The translations under genes were made by a program, and so were the position numbers. This document shows positions 17,247 through 26,325 of a DNA stretch of 64,000 nt, one piece after another. The stretch comes from Sphingobacterium cellulitidis (lineage in GTDB: Bacteria; Bacteroidota; Bacteroidia; Sphingobacteriales; Sphingobacteriaceae), in contig NOUX01000001.1 in NCBI GenBank assembly GCA_002245855.1, positions 248,001-312,000 on the forward strand. The letters run 5' to 3'. The notes below the pieces were generated by a model, which was not told where the DNA came from, made no database searches, and saw only the letters and a list, made by a program, of their open reading frames with translations. Numbering within the stretch: position 1 is the stretch's first letter; every line of letters begins with the position of its first letter.

Positions 17247-19960
17247 GAAATCCAAACGCTTCCTATAATGAAAGGTCTTGGGCGATAGACCTTATTGGCC
17301 ATATAAAATCCTTAGCAAATGCTAACAATCGTTCGATAAAAGATGCAGGCGGCGAGCAAACAGTGAGAGTTGATGGTGGAAGTCTATTTCCTGATGTTTT
17401 GTTATTTGGGGATCGTGAGACTGCGAGAATTTTGCAGGGATGGGAACTGAAGATGCCTGACACAAGTATCAGTGATGGAGATTTTATCCACAACGCTGAA
17501 GTCAAGGCGAATGCCTTAGGCTTAGATAGCTTCATTTTATGGAATGTAACACACGCGCATTTATATATTAGAAATACTTCGACTAGTAATTTCGAACGTT
17601 CACACGTTTGGTCCACTTTGGCGGATATAGATACTAGATCTGCAGTGCTTTCAAATCGATCAAGATGGGAAGCTCTGGCTACAGAAATATTCAACTATTT
17701 AAATGATCTTTTTGACCGTGGTGAATTAGAAGGGCGTCAATTCGTAGAGGCTTATCGTAGCGGAGGAGTGACAGCTCTCATTTTGGATAATTCGTCCGAA
17801 GTTAATGATGCAATTGTTGACGCAATGAGGCGTAAAAGTGTTTTTCGTTCTCAGGTTACTGTTTGGTGGAATAACTACCGCGCCGAATATGGAGGTAAGG
17901 AAAAAGAGCAGGTTCTCGCTAAAGTCGTTATCTCTAACTGGATTGGGAAACTACTTTTTGCGAATATTTTGCGTGAAACCGACATGCGAGCTCGAATTGT
18001 TTCCAATATAAATGAAGAAACCACTCCAAATCAAGCATTGGCTATTTTTCAACAGTTGTCGGAAGAATGTAATTTCTGGACTATTTTTTCTGATAGCTTA
18101 GGGTTGTTAGAAATAACAGATCGGGTCTGGAGCCAACTTATGCAATTTAATAGATTGTTATCGGATCTAAGGTTGGGAGCGGTTGATCAGGCACAGCTGT
18201 CGGGAATTTTGGAAGCCACAGTAGAGGTCGCTACGCGAAAGCTTCGAGGACAATATCCAACGCCCATTGATCTTGCGAGATTACTAGTTCAAATATGCCT
18301 TCGTAACGTAGTTGATGATAGAATCCTTGATCCATGTTGTGGTAGCGGAACGATTGTTCGAGCTGCTCTAGAGCAAAAGTTGTTAAATGGTGTTTCTGCC
18401 GAAAACGCAGCTTCACTCATATTTGCCGGAGACCAGGATCCACAGGCGGTACAAATTGCGACTTTTGCAATTGCAAAGCCTGGTCTGATGCATGTGCCTT
18501 TGAGGATATTTCAAAGAGACGCATTTACCCTTCGTAACGATACGGTTATTGAGTTTAGGAATCCGTCAACCGGACAACTTTTTTCCGAAACTCTTGGCCA
18601 GTTCGATGCGATTACCAGTAATCTTCCTTTTGTAGCTCAAGCAGGAAGGGATCAATACGGAAATGCATTGAGAGATATTGTTAGCAGGATGGGTATGGCT
18701 AACTTTTCAAGAAGAGCAGATGTAGCGGCTTATCTTCCTTTTTCATTGCATTCGTTACTTTGTGAGAATGGACGTTTAGGCATAATTATAACAAACGCTT
18801 GGCTCGGGACAGATTGGGGGGATGATTTTTATAATTTACTTGGTAGATACTATGATCTAAAATGCGTTATCACTTCTGGAGCAGGAAGATGGTTCAATAA
18901 TAGCGAAGTGGTAACGAACATGCTTATCATGGATAAGAAAAGTGATCCCGAGCATGAAAGTGGCAATATTTCTTATATCGTTTTAACTAGACCCCTAGAA
19001 GCAATTGGAGATGAAAATGCTTTGCAACTTCTTGCAGCGCAAATCGAACTTGGGCAAACCCAGAATGATTCGCTAATTGTGAGAAGCGTTAGCCCGGAAC
19101 AATTGGATCGGTTCAGGATTTTAGGTTTGGGTGGTAATGCACAATTTGTGAATTGCGATTGGATATTGGATGTTCCATTGGTTCCGTTAAAAGGAATATT
19201 CAATATCAAAAGAGGTGAACGAAGAGGGAAAAATGAACTTTTTTATCCTAAAGCTGGACACGGAATCGAAGCGGAATATATTAAACCGTTGGCAAAAGGG
19301 CCTTCAGATTTTAGTCATCTAAGCATGCCTGCAGCAAAGGAAGCTTTCTGCTGTTCTCGATCGGAAGCTGAACTAACTGCTTTAGGGCATTCGGGGGCTT
19401 TAAACTGGATAAAGAAATTTAATACGGAAGAGAACATTAAAAAGTTGTCGCGGGCCAACTTGTTATGGTACGAAATGGATACCGATGAATTGTCCGATCT
19501 CGTTTTATTTATAAATTACGGAGATCGTCTTTTTGTAGGCCGTGTAAATCCTCCGGCTTTTTCGGATCAGAGACTTGTTCCGTTAAAACCAATAAATGAA
19601 GTTGATATTGAACTTTACCATGCAATAATGAATAGTGCGATATCAATGTTTATAATTGAAGGGATGGGTTTCGGACGTGGACTTGGTGCACTTGATTTAA
19701 GCAGCGATCGGATAAAACAGTACATGCATATTTTGGATATCTCCGTATTGAATTCCGCAGATATTAGTACGATCAAAGATGCCTTTGTGCCGTTGATTAA
19801 TCGTCCGATTATGTCCTCAATTGCTGATGAATTGGAACAACCTGATCGCATAGCTTTTGATGAAGCAGTGCTTTCTGCCTTCAATTTAAATGTAAATAGA
19901 CAGACAATTTACGATTCGATATTAGCGCTGGTTGAAATCAGACTAACTGCAACGCAATAA
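17243..19960 (+). CDS. Endonuclease-like plus N6-adenine methylase protein (type IIG-like)
   Basis: This 905-residue protein has an N-terminal nuclease-like region: GGSLFPDVLLFGDRET then ILQGWELKMPD, the D...ExK pattern (~residues 45-75). A helical linker follows. The methylase core has QYPTPIDLARLLVQI, the SAM motif LDPCCGSGTIVRAAL (~residues 358-372) and the catalytic-type motif AITSNLPFVAQ, an [N/S]PPF variant with Leu. The C-terminal half resembles a target-recognition region (VPLKGIFNIKRGERRG). Type IIG or BREX-like single-chain restriction-modification enzymes have this plan. It is coupled to the preceding beta-class methylase. Which DNA it cuts or protects cannot be read from the sequence. 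Confidence 0.75.
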   Translation: MRNPNASYNERSWAIDLIGHIKSLANANNRSIKDAGGEQTVRVDGGSLFPDVLLFGDRETARILQGWELKMPDTSISDGDFIHNAEVKANALGLDSFILWNVTHAHLYIRNTSTSNFERSHVWSTLADIDTRSAVLSNRSRWEALATEIFNYLNDLFDRGELEGRQFVEAYRSGGVTALILDNSSEVNDAIVDAMRRKSVFRSQVTVWWNNYRAEYGGKEKEQVLAKVVISNWIGKLLFANILRETDMRARIVSNINEETTPNQALAIFQQLSEECNFWTIFSDSLGLLEITDRVWSQLMQFNRLLSDLRLGAVDQAQLSGILEATVEVATRKLRGQYPTPIDLARLLVQICLRNVVDDRILDPCCGSGTIVRAALEQKLLNGVSAENAASLIFAGDQDPQAVQIATFAIAKPGLMHVPLRIFQRDAFTLRNDTVIEFRNPSTGQLFSETLGQFDAITSNLPFVAQAGRDQYGNALRDIVSRMGMANFSRRADVAAYLPFSLHSLLCENGRLGIIITNAWLGTDWGDDFYNLLGRYYDLKCVITSGAGRWFNNSEVVTNMLIMDKKSDPEHESGNISYIVLTRPLEAIGDENALQLLAAQIELGQTQNDSLIVRSVSPEQLDRFRILGLGGNAQFVNCDWILDVPLVPLKGIFNIKRGERRGKNELFYPKAGHGIEAEYIKPLAKGPSDFSHLSMPAAKEAFCCSRSEAELTALGHSGALNWIKKFNTEENIKKLSRANLLWYEMDTDELSDLVLFINYGDRLFVGRVNPPAFSDQRLVPLKPINEVDIELYHAIMNSAISMFIIEGMGFGRGLGALDLSSDRIKQYMHILDISVLNSADISTIKDAFVPLINRPIMSSIADELEQPDRIAFDEAVLSAFNLNVNRQTIYDSILALVEIRLTATQ

Positions 19961-20015
19961 CTTATGTTTTTCTGCTGAATAGGAATTTTTCACTAAATTC
20001 ATTTATTTTCAGGAT

Positions 20016-20506
20016 ATGAATTTCGCTATAGAGGCATTTCTGCGTTGCCATGTACGCATTTTGAAGACCGAACCGGAAAAAGGATTGATTTATCCTACCC
20101 CGGAAAGCCCTAAATCCATAGGCGACCATATAAGAAATAAGCGTATGGAACTAAAACTACTCCAAGAGGATGTGGCAAAGATCTTCGATGTCAGCGAAGA
20201 TTACATCACAAATTGGGAAAAAATAGGTCTATACCCCAAATCCAATAGATCCCTAAGATTACTGAATTTTTAGGTTATTGCCCAATTAAATTTGATGAAA
20301 CAAAACTTTCAGCAAGATTGAAGGTCTACAGATGGAGAAATGGATTGAGTAACAAGAAGCTCGGAAAGTTGTTGAATGTTGATGGTTCGACTATTCTCGC
20401 TTGGGAAAACGAAATGAGTATTCCAAGAAAGGAGCATTTACCCAAATTTGAAGCTTTGTACAAATATTGGCAAGAACACCGCAGGGGCAAGTTGCAGAAA
20501 GTTTAA
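20016..20506 (+). pseudogene. Two-HTH XRE-family regulator, frameshifted
   Basis: The first frame (20016-20273) gives an N-terminal leader and an XRE helix-turn-helix (IGDHIRNKRMELKLLQED, FDVSEDYITNWE). At about 20235-20245 the sense shifts to another frame (IPKITEFLGYCPIKFDETK) that continues into a second XRE unit (LSNKKLGKLLNVDGSTI) ending at 20506. The family normally has both HTH units in one protein of about 160 residues, so this is a broken gene. It is followed by a terminator and was probably an autonomous regulator of accessory DNA. Confidence 0.65.
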
Positions 20507-20611
20507 CTTGTTAGAGGATTATGAAGCCATAATGAAGGCTAAGGGTCTTTTTGAACAGATTAAAATCTTACCTCTCCAAAGAAAACTTCGAAATAGATCC
20601 AATTCTTGAAA

Positions 20612-20647
20612 AAAAACACCCTATTGTTTTACCTATGGGGCGTTTTT
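20612..20647 (+). terminator. Terminator after the XRE gene
   Basis: An A-rich left arm containing ACACCCTAT pairs with ATGGGGCGTTTTT after a short loop, and the T run follows on both strands. It probably ends the XRE transcript. The rest of 20507-20829 shows no gene. Confidence 0.6.
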
Positions 20648-20829
20648 ACTTGATAAAATGTGTTATCGTCTGGAAAACTGTGTTTTTAGATAGCCCAAAT
20701 TAGAATAGAACCTTGATTTTTTAAGAGTTTCAAAGGTTCGAGTATTACCGAAAGCGAGGGTTAGGTAGTACTAAAGTTGAATCGAAACTGTTTAACTTCA
20801 CTTTTAGCAATATCTTGGGCTGATCGCTT

Positions 20830-21525
20830 TTATGTCCAATACGTCGTCCCTGATTCCCTTGTAATATGTGAATAAACAATCCTGTCTAAATAGTTAATTG
20901 CTTCATTAATATTTTTAAAATGACGTTCTATATCATCAAATGTAATTGCTGGAGCTCCTTGATGTGCAATAGCTTCCCTTAAACTTAAAAAAGACTCAAT
21001 TGCTGTTGTGATGTCTTTTTGAGCCTTGCGGTGGAGTTCAGCAATTATATCATTGATTCCAAGTCGGTAAAATAATATTTTCAAATTCTTAATTGATGGA
21101 TATTTGTTAGTTCCAATGATATTAGAAGAGTGGATTTGTGTTGAAAAAGCAACACTATCGTTAAGTAGTTGGTAAAAATTGCTGTCAATTGAAATATTTT
21201 TCAAAAGAACTCTCTCGTCTGAACTATTATAATATAATCTGTAGTGATTTACTTGTTTATCAAGTAAAACTTTTGTCCTGACATTTTTGGGAATATGCTC
21301 TAAAATAGCCCCATTTGTCCTGTAACTGTATAATAAATCTTCAATTAGGTTTTTGGTGTAATCTTCAATACGAGCAGAAAGCAAAAATATGCAAGATTGA
21401 TTTATTAATTGTTTATGGTCGTATGTGAGCGAAGATGATTTAAAAGAAACCTTTTTGGCAAGTTTTAGTAATTTGTTAGATTCTAGTTCAAAATCTTTTC
21501 TTGCCCTACTTTTTGAGTACGGCAT
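20830..21525 (-). CDS. RiboL-PSP-HEPN (MAE_28990-like) protein
   Basis: The 231-residue, all-helical protein has the features of the RiboL-PSP-HEPN family: INQSCIFLLSARIEDYTKN near residue 45 and the HEPN-type catalytic-looking motif LREAIAHQGAP (Arg-x4-His) near residue 190. HEPN proteins of this kind are putative RNases found in toxin and defence loci. It starts 2 bp after the end of the DUF262 gene, so both are one operon. Activity and target are inferred from the family. Confidence 0.7.
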   Translation of the reverse strand: MPYSKSRARKDFELESNKLLKLAKKVSFKSSSLTYDHKQLINQSCIFLLSARIEDYTKNLIEDLLYSYRTNGAILEHIPKNVRTKVLLDKQVNHYRLYYNSSDERVLLKNISIDSNFYQLLNDSVAFSTQIHSSNIIGTNKYPSIKNLKILFYRLGINDIIAELHRKAQKDITTAIESFLSLREAIAHQGAPAITFDDIERHFKNINEAINYLDRIVYSHITRESGTTYWT

Positions 21526-21527
21526 AT

Positions 21528-22622
21528 CTAAAATAATGTTTGAAGAAATTCTGTGTAATCAGTTATTCGTTTTGTAATTACATTTTTGTCCGTAGTTGCT
21601 TTGGTTATTGTATTATAAAAATCGGCATTACCAAGTAAAACTTCAAGTTGGTCGATTACTTCTGCTTTATTAATTGCTTCAATTTGTTCCAACGTTGGGT
21701 TTAAGGAATTCATTGAAAGCATTTGAGCTTCATATAAAGCAGTGTTTGCCTTAAGTCTTTTACGGCTTTCGTCAAACGTTTTAAATGCAAAATCCCCATA
21801 AAGGGAATGACACTTGTTTAAGTTTAAAATAAAATTTTTTGCTAATTCATCAACTTTATTTTCAGCCATAAGGCGATTTTCTTCCGCATATTTGTTTAAA
21901 AACACTGACATTGGCTTCACGTAATCAGCGTATCTTTCAAATAATGTAAAATATCTTAAAACAAGTTCGTCACCCTTCATTCTATTGTCATTAGTAGTTG
22001 ACGTTAGTTTTTTAAATAGAGGCAACTTAGCAAGTTCTTCAATTTTTGTCATCAATGTTCCATTATAGATTCCGTGTCGCAGTTCTTGAGGGTTTAATCT
22101 TACCGAACCAGTATTTAGTCGTTCAAAAACATCAAATTTAATTTGTGGATGGGTCTCCTTTAAAATTGCTATGCATCGGATTGTTCTATTGATAATATGT
22201 CTTTGAAATCTTGGGTCTAATTCGTTATAAGTTAAACCATCTAATTCGGGATATGTTGATAATCCTGTTAAAGGGAATCCATTGTTGAGAAATAGGCTAA
22301 TACTCGTTAATCTTTGGTTGCCGTCTATGACCGAAAGTGTTTCATCTCCATTTTGACTTAGATAAACAACCGGAATTGGACATTGAATAATTAATGATTC
22401 AATAAGTCTTGAAGCTTGTGTTCTGTTCCAAACATAACCTCTTTGAAAATTTGGAATTACAATATGTTGGTTATTAATGTAGTCATTGATTGTCGAAACT
22501 GTGAAATCATATGTTTCTGTAATTAGTTTTCTTTTTTCTGCAGGAATATTCAACACCTCGACTTCAAAGTCATTATTGTCAGGAAATATTCTATTTGCTA
22601 GAAGTGTCGATTTGTTATCCAT
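21528..22622 (-). CDS. DUF262 (GmrS-like) domain protein
   Basis: The 364-residue protein starts with a typical DUF262 domain. It has NQHIVIPNFQRGYVW (~residues 51-65), the nucleotide-binding-like SVIDGNQRLTSISLF (~97-111) and FERLNTGSVRLNPQELR (~165-181). DUF262 (GmrS N-terminal-like, ParB/Srx fold) occurs in modification-dependent restriction and other phage-defence proteins. There is no DUF1524 HNH nuclease domain; the partner HEPN protein may supply the effector. It is the first gene of a two-gene operon. Confidence 0.8.
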   Translation of the reverse strand: MDNKSTLLANRIFPDNNDFEVEVLNIPAEKRKLITETYDFTVSTINDYINNQHIVIPNFQRGYVWNRTQASRLIESLIIQCPIPVVYLSQNGDETLSVIDGNQRLTSISLFLNNGFPLTGLSTYPELDGLTYNELDPRFQRHIINRTIRCIAILKETHPQIKFDVFERLNTGSVRLNPQELRHGIYNGTLMTKIEELAKLPLFKKLTSTTNDNRMKGDELVLRYFTLFERYADYVKPMSVFLNKYAEENRLMAENKVDELAKNFILNLNKCHSLYGDFAFKTFDESRKRLKANTALYEAQMLSMNSLNPTLEQIEAINKAEVIDQLEVLLGNADFYNTITKATTDKNVITKRITDYTEFLQTLF

Positions 22623-23619
22623 TGTGTCGTTGTTTTAAAATATCAGCTAACGCTCCGCTCGTAAATATACGCAATTCTCTCCATTACGTATTTTGTATAT
22701 CTTTTATAAATTCGATTTCGACAAACATACATAATAAACAACCGTATATAGACCGACTTCTTTATTTCAGTTTTAGGAAATTAATAAACAACCTCGGGTC
22801 GGAGCCGCCGAGGTATTAAATGGATTATGTTTTGTTTTCGAAGCACAGCTTCGAGGAATTAAACTGCATACACCGGAGCAAGCTGACCGCCTGATTCCGG
22901 CGGTTTTAGGGATGTAAAGTTCGATTCAAGGTAACTACAGCATGGCATTCCGGCAGATACTGATCCCTTATTGTACGGTTTTCAGTCTGATTCTGGGGGA
23001 TATTGACCACTCATAAGGAGCCGACCGGAGAAGTCCATCCGGCTTCCGGACGATGCTGACCCTTTAAAGTTTGGACAAAAGATATTACCCAATGGCCGGA
23101 AAATCCAGACCCATGAGTCAGATAAAACAGATGATAAGGCTGCACACAAGGGCATTGATATCCAACCTTAATTAATCCCTTAACGGTTAAAAATTTGTTT
23201 ACGCTGTACATGATCTCCAGAGAAACCTGGGACGAAGCACCTCCATTTATAAAAAAGGAAATACTTTCTATGAAATAGCGACCAAAGTACTTTTTGCAAG
23301 CTAGAATCATATCTATACGGGAAAGCAATCAGCGCCTGACAACATAATCCCTGGTACAATTTGAACAAGTTGTGCAAGGGATTCTTACTAAAGTTTTTGC
23401 CACAAGAATTTTTAACAGTCATAATAAATAGACTAATCGCTTTAAGCGAGGTAACAAAAGAGAAACAAAAACTTAACTTTTAAGCCAACAGATCTTACGT
23501 ATCTTTGCAAAAATCGATAAAGACAGTAAGGGCATATCCTTGGAGTACACTATGTATCAGAACGTACCTTTGTCGATTCCTTAAATTATTTCAAGAAAGA
23601 TATAACGTTTAGTTTAGCG
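22623..23619. other. Gene-poor kilobase with IS21-end-like repeats
   Basis: No convincing coding region is present. The left part (22870-23113) carries an imperfect repeat array. The part at 23180-23420 reads on the minus strand like eroded protein sequence that I cannot name. It is probably residual insertion-sequence DNA. Confidence 0.4.
22871..23113. repeat. Degenerate ~20-bp motif array (IS21-end-like)
   Basis: At least four copies of a motif approximating ATTCCGGNNGATNCTGACCC occur at 22947, 22990, 23043 and 23093, 43-53 bp apart. A further related copy is at 22871. Multiple short internal repeats at the ends are characteristic of IS21-family elements. No istA or istB gene remains. Confidence 0.5.
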
Positions 23620-23817
23620 ATGGATACCGAATTTTCACAAAATGTATTGGATGCCCCGACAACGAACAACGATGAACTCCAATGCCCAAAATGTAAGAAG
23701 GCAAAACTTTATGAGCGCGTTCCCCGAGCAACTTGGGTAAAAACACTTTTTTTCTTTTTGCCGATCAAGCGGTTTAAGTGTCACCATTGCGGGAAACGTT
23801 CTTACATTCTATTCTAA
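23620..23817 (+). CDS. Small zinc-ribbon-like protein
   Basis: The 65-residue product has two cysteine knuckles, LQCPKCKKAKL and FKCHHCGKRSY, separated by a hydrophobic WVKTLFFFLPI stretch. The arrangement fits a small zinc ribbon, possibly anchored to the membrane. It stands alone between remnant regions. The role is unknown. Confidence 0.55.
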   Translation: MDTEFSQNVLDAPTTNNDELQCPKCKKAKLYERVPRATWVKTLFFFLPIKRFKCHHCGKRSYILF

Positions 23818-24489
23818 CTAAAAATCAGTTCTACGGTTAACATGATCTGTGACCAGATAATTTGCGTTTATTTAGTTATGTCCCTATAAAGATATCGTTG
23901 ATTGAAAGGCCTAATGCCGAAGAATTCAATCCACAAACCACACTCATTTTCAAATTACGGACTCCACAAATTATCGACCTTTGATAACCACTTCCCACGA
24001 ACACGTCCGTATCCTCCATTGCCACCAATCCCTTTAATTGTATCCCATTCAGAATGTTTCCACTGCAATACTCCTTGTTCCAAATCCTTCGAATACATCT
24101 GTACGGGTGGAAATGCAACTTAAAAGTGGAGACTTTTTATGCTACTAACATTTCATTTTGACTGATGTAGCCGTATTTTTTTACAGGCCATTGCCTTATG
24201 GCCATGGTTTAGCGAAGTTATTTTTCTATCCAGATAGATAGGAAGTAGTTGGTTCATATTAAAACCTTAAAAAATGCAGCTTTGCGCAACGTATGAATGG
24301 TGGAATGGAGCCAAGGCTCCTTGTGCTTTTTAGGTAATATCGAATGCAAAAGGCATTTAAAATACATTAAAGCTATTAAGGCTTACGGGGTTTCATCGCT
24401 TCGCAAGCTTTAAATAGCTTCATAAAAGTGCAGAAGTATTTTAGGAAATTGTGCAAAGAACTTCCTATACAATTTATAAAAGGTTAACT
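23818..24489. other. Intergenic, remnants only
   Basis: The stretch is about 670 bp. On the minus strand 23880-24120 reads like an eroded lipoprotein or toxin-like fragment, but stops occur in every frame. No gene is supported. Confidence 0.35.
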
Positions 24490-24496
24490 AAAAAAC

Positions 24497-24808
24497 ATGA
24501 AAGCAATCTGCAACAGACATCACCGGGCGCTGGTTACCGCGTTTCGACAGTTGGAAACGCTATTGACCGATACGGAGGCTTCGGCTGAATACAGCGAGAA
24601 GGCAATCGATTTGTCGGGTCTTTACCTCCGGTACGAAAACTTACTTTAGGAACTGGCCAACTGCATTGCCAAGTATAATGAGCTACACTACCACCTTAAA
24701 GTGAATGAATTGGACCCAGCACGGCGGAAGGTAAAGATAACGGCAAAGCCAGACACCAGAAAACACCGGGAAATACAACGGTATATGAAGGTTGCAAAGG
24801 CGGTTTAA
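24497..24808 (+). pseudogene. Small gene A, copy 1, nonsense mutation
   Basis: It would encode 103 residues (MKAICNRHHRALVTAFRQLE to REIQRYMKVAKAV). The frame is intact over 312 nt except for TAG at 24647-24649, where copy 2 has TCG. It is helical and basic, and the family is not recognised. Confidence 0.6.
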
Positions 24809-24840
24809 CAATAAGACAGCGAAAAACAAAAGCACATGAA

Positions 24841-25255
24841 ATGAATACAACACTAATTATAATCGGATTGGTCATACTGGATGTAAGCCTGATTTGCTGT
24901 TCCAGGCATCTGGATCGTTTGATCGTAAAGTCACTGAATAAAATCCGGAACACAAACGACAACAAGGAACAGGAGGCAATCTGCCAACCCGAAAAACACA
25001 TTGCCCTCTTTGTTGCCACCATCCAGATTACCACTTCAGGCTGATGGCAACTTTCAGCGTTCATCAGCCCACCTGAACTTAAGGTATAACCAGTCCGCTA
25101 TTCAGTTATATATCCTTCCTTTTGAACACATGTATGAACACACTATTGAAAATTTGCGGAAAGATGGCTGGAATGCAGTGCAGGCGGAAAGCTGTTTTAT
25201 ACGGTTTCATCCCGAACAACCAACACAATACGATAGGCTATTTAAGAAACAGTAG
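24841..25255 (+). pseudogene. Small gene B, copy 1, +1 frameshift
   Basis: The N-terminus has one membrane segment (MNTTLIIIGLVILDVSLICC) followed by a polar region. An extra base near 25008 relative to copy 2 shifts the frame, giving an early stop at 25044. The remaining C-terminal sense (YILPFEHMYEHTIENLRKDG, FIRFHPEQP) is in another frame to 25255. The restored protein has about 137 residues and is unknown. Confidence 0.55.
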
Positions 25256-25551
25256 CAGGACCAAAAAACAATACAAAAACAACGCCTATGATAAAATGAT
25301 ACGATAAACAAAACCGCTGGCACCAGTTACATGATAATATTGCGTACACACGATTCCGCTTAAATAAAACTGGTAATTTTTGAAAGATACACGGAGACAA
25401 GTGCAGGCCCGCCTAAGTGTGGGCAAGTCGGTCTATATTAAAGCAGAGACTTTTTTAAGCGCTTAAAAGAAATAAAAGCGTTTAAGTTCTATTTATAAAA
25501 ATTAATAATTTTTTAACAAAAATATAATCATTATTCCGCCGCGTTTTTATC

Positions 25552-25559
25552 TAATTTTG
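25552..25559 (+). promoter_or_regulatory. Bacteroidota -7 element for the sigma gene
   Basis: TAATTTTG matches the Bacteroidota -7 consensus TAnnTTTG and lies about 22 bp before the sigma-factor start. No clear -33 TTG is visible, so it is only likely. The rest of 25263-25581 is AT-rich and without a gene. Confidence 0.45.
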
Positions 25560-25581
25560 TGTTGAGGTTCATCATCCAAAA

Positions 25582-26175
25582 ATGGCAAAAAAGGAAATAG
25601 ATAAGTATATCGAGCAATGGCTTAAAGGTGACGAAATAGCCTTTAAGAGCATTGTAGACCATTATTTCCACCAAATGCACGCCTTTTCGCTTCAAATGAT
25701 TCGAAACCCGGAAGATGCCGAAGAACTGGTCATGAATACCTTTCTGAAACTGTGGCAGAATAAACATCGGGTAACATACGTTTCCAGACCGGATGAATAC
25801 CTCTTTGGTATCCTACGCCGTGAAATTGTGGCACATGCCAGAAAACGTGTATTGGTGACCCAACCCATAGAAACGATCGATCTGGCGGAGCTGGGAATGG
25901 TAGCGCATCCCGAGTTTACCCTACAGGACCTCCGCCTTAAATACCAATCGGCTTTGGACAAATTAACCCCGAGACAGAAAACCATATTCCAGTTGAGCCG
26001 GGAACAGGATATGACCCAAAAGGAAATTGCCGACAATACCGGCCTATCCATCAACACAGTGGGCAACCACATGAATGCAGCACTCAAAGTTTTTCGGGAA
26101 GAAATGCACGAATGTCCCAACCTGCTCTTGGTTTTAGCCCTCACTTGCCCAACCGTTTCCCTTTTTATCGGTTGA
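25582..26175 (+). CDS. FecI-type ECF sigma-70 factor
   Basis: The 197-residue protein has sigma region 2 (FKSIVDHYFHQMHAFSLQM, RNPEDAEELVMNTFLKLW) and region 4 (LDKLTPRQKTIFQLSREQ, MTQKEIADNTGLSINTVGNH), typical of Bacteroidota FecI-like sigmas. It would direct transcription of the downstream FecR/receptor genes when released by FecR. The ATG 25582 start fits the family N-terminus. FecR follows 150 bp downstream in the same direction. Confidence 0.9.
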   Translation: MAKKEIDKYIEQWLKGDEIAFKSIVDHYFHQMHAFSLQMIRNPEDAEELVMNTFLKLWQNKHRVTYVSRPDEYLFGILRREIVAHARKRVLVTQPIETIDLAELGMVAHPEFTLQDLRLKYQSALDKLTPRQKTIFQLSREQDMTQKEIADNTGLSINTVGNHMNAALKVFREEMHECPNLLLVLALTCPTVSLFIG

Positions 26176-26325
26176 TGATTCGGTACTCACCTCTTTCCGG
26201 GTTAATTTAATATTAACTACCAACCACCGTATATTAACAAATCATGAAATCATACTTTTCACCTAGTGGCTAAGGCCTACTTTTTCATTGTTAATGGTAG
26301 AGGGCTATAGTAACGCCCGTAAACA

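Larger units (their letters stand above)
24490..25262 (+). repeat. Direct repeat copy 1 (~770 bp)
   Basis: It is nearly identical to 32838-33611 with a constant offset of 8,349 bp at both ends. It carries two small genes (A and B), both broken in this copy. Together with copy 2 it brackets the sigma/FecR/TonB-receptor locus. Confidence 0.9.

Noticed and set aside
22871..23113. CRISPR-like repeat array
   Set aside because: Repeats of ~20 bp diverge strongly and the spacing varies from 43 to 53 bp; IS21-end repeats explain them better.
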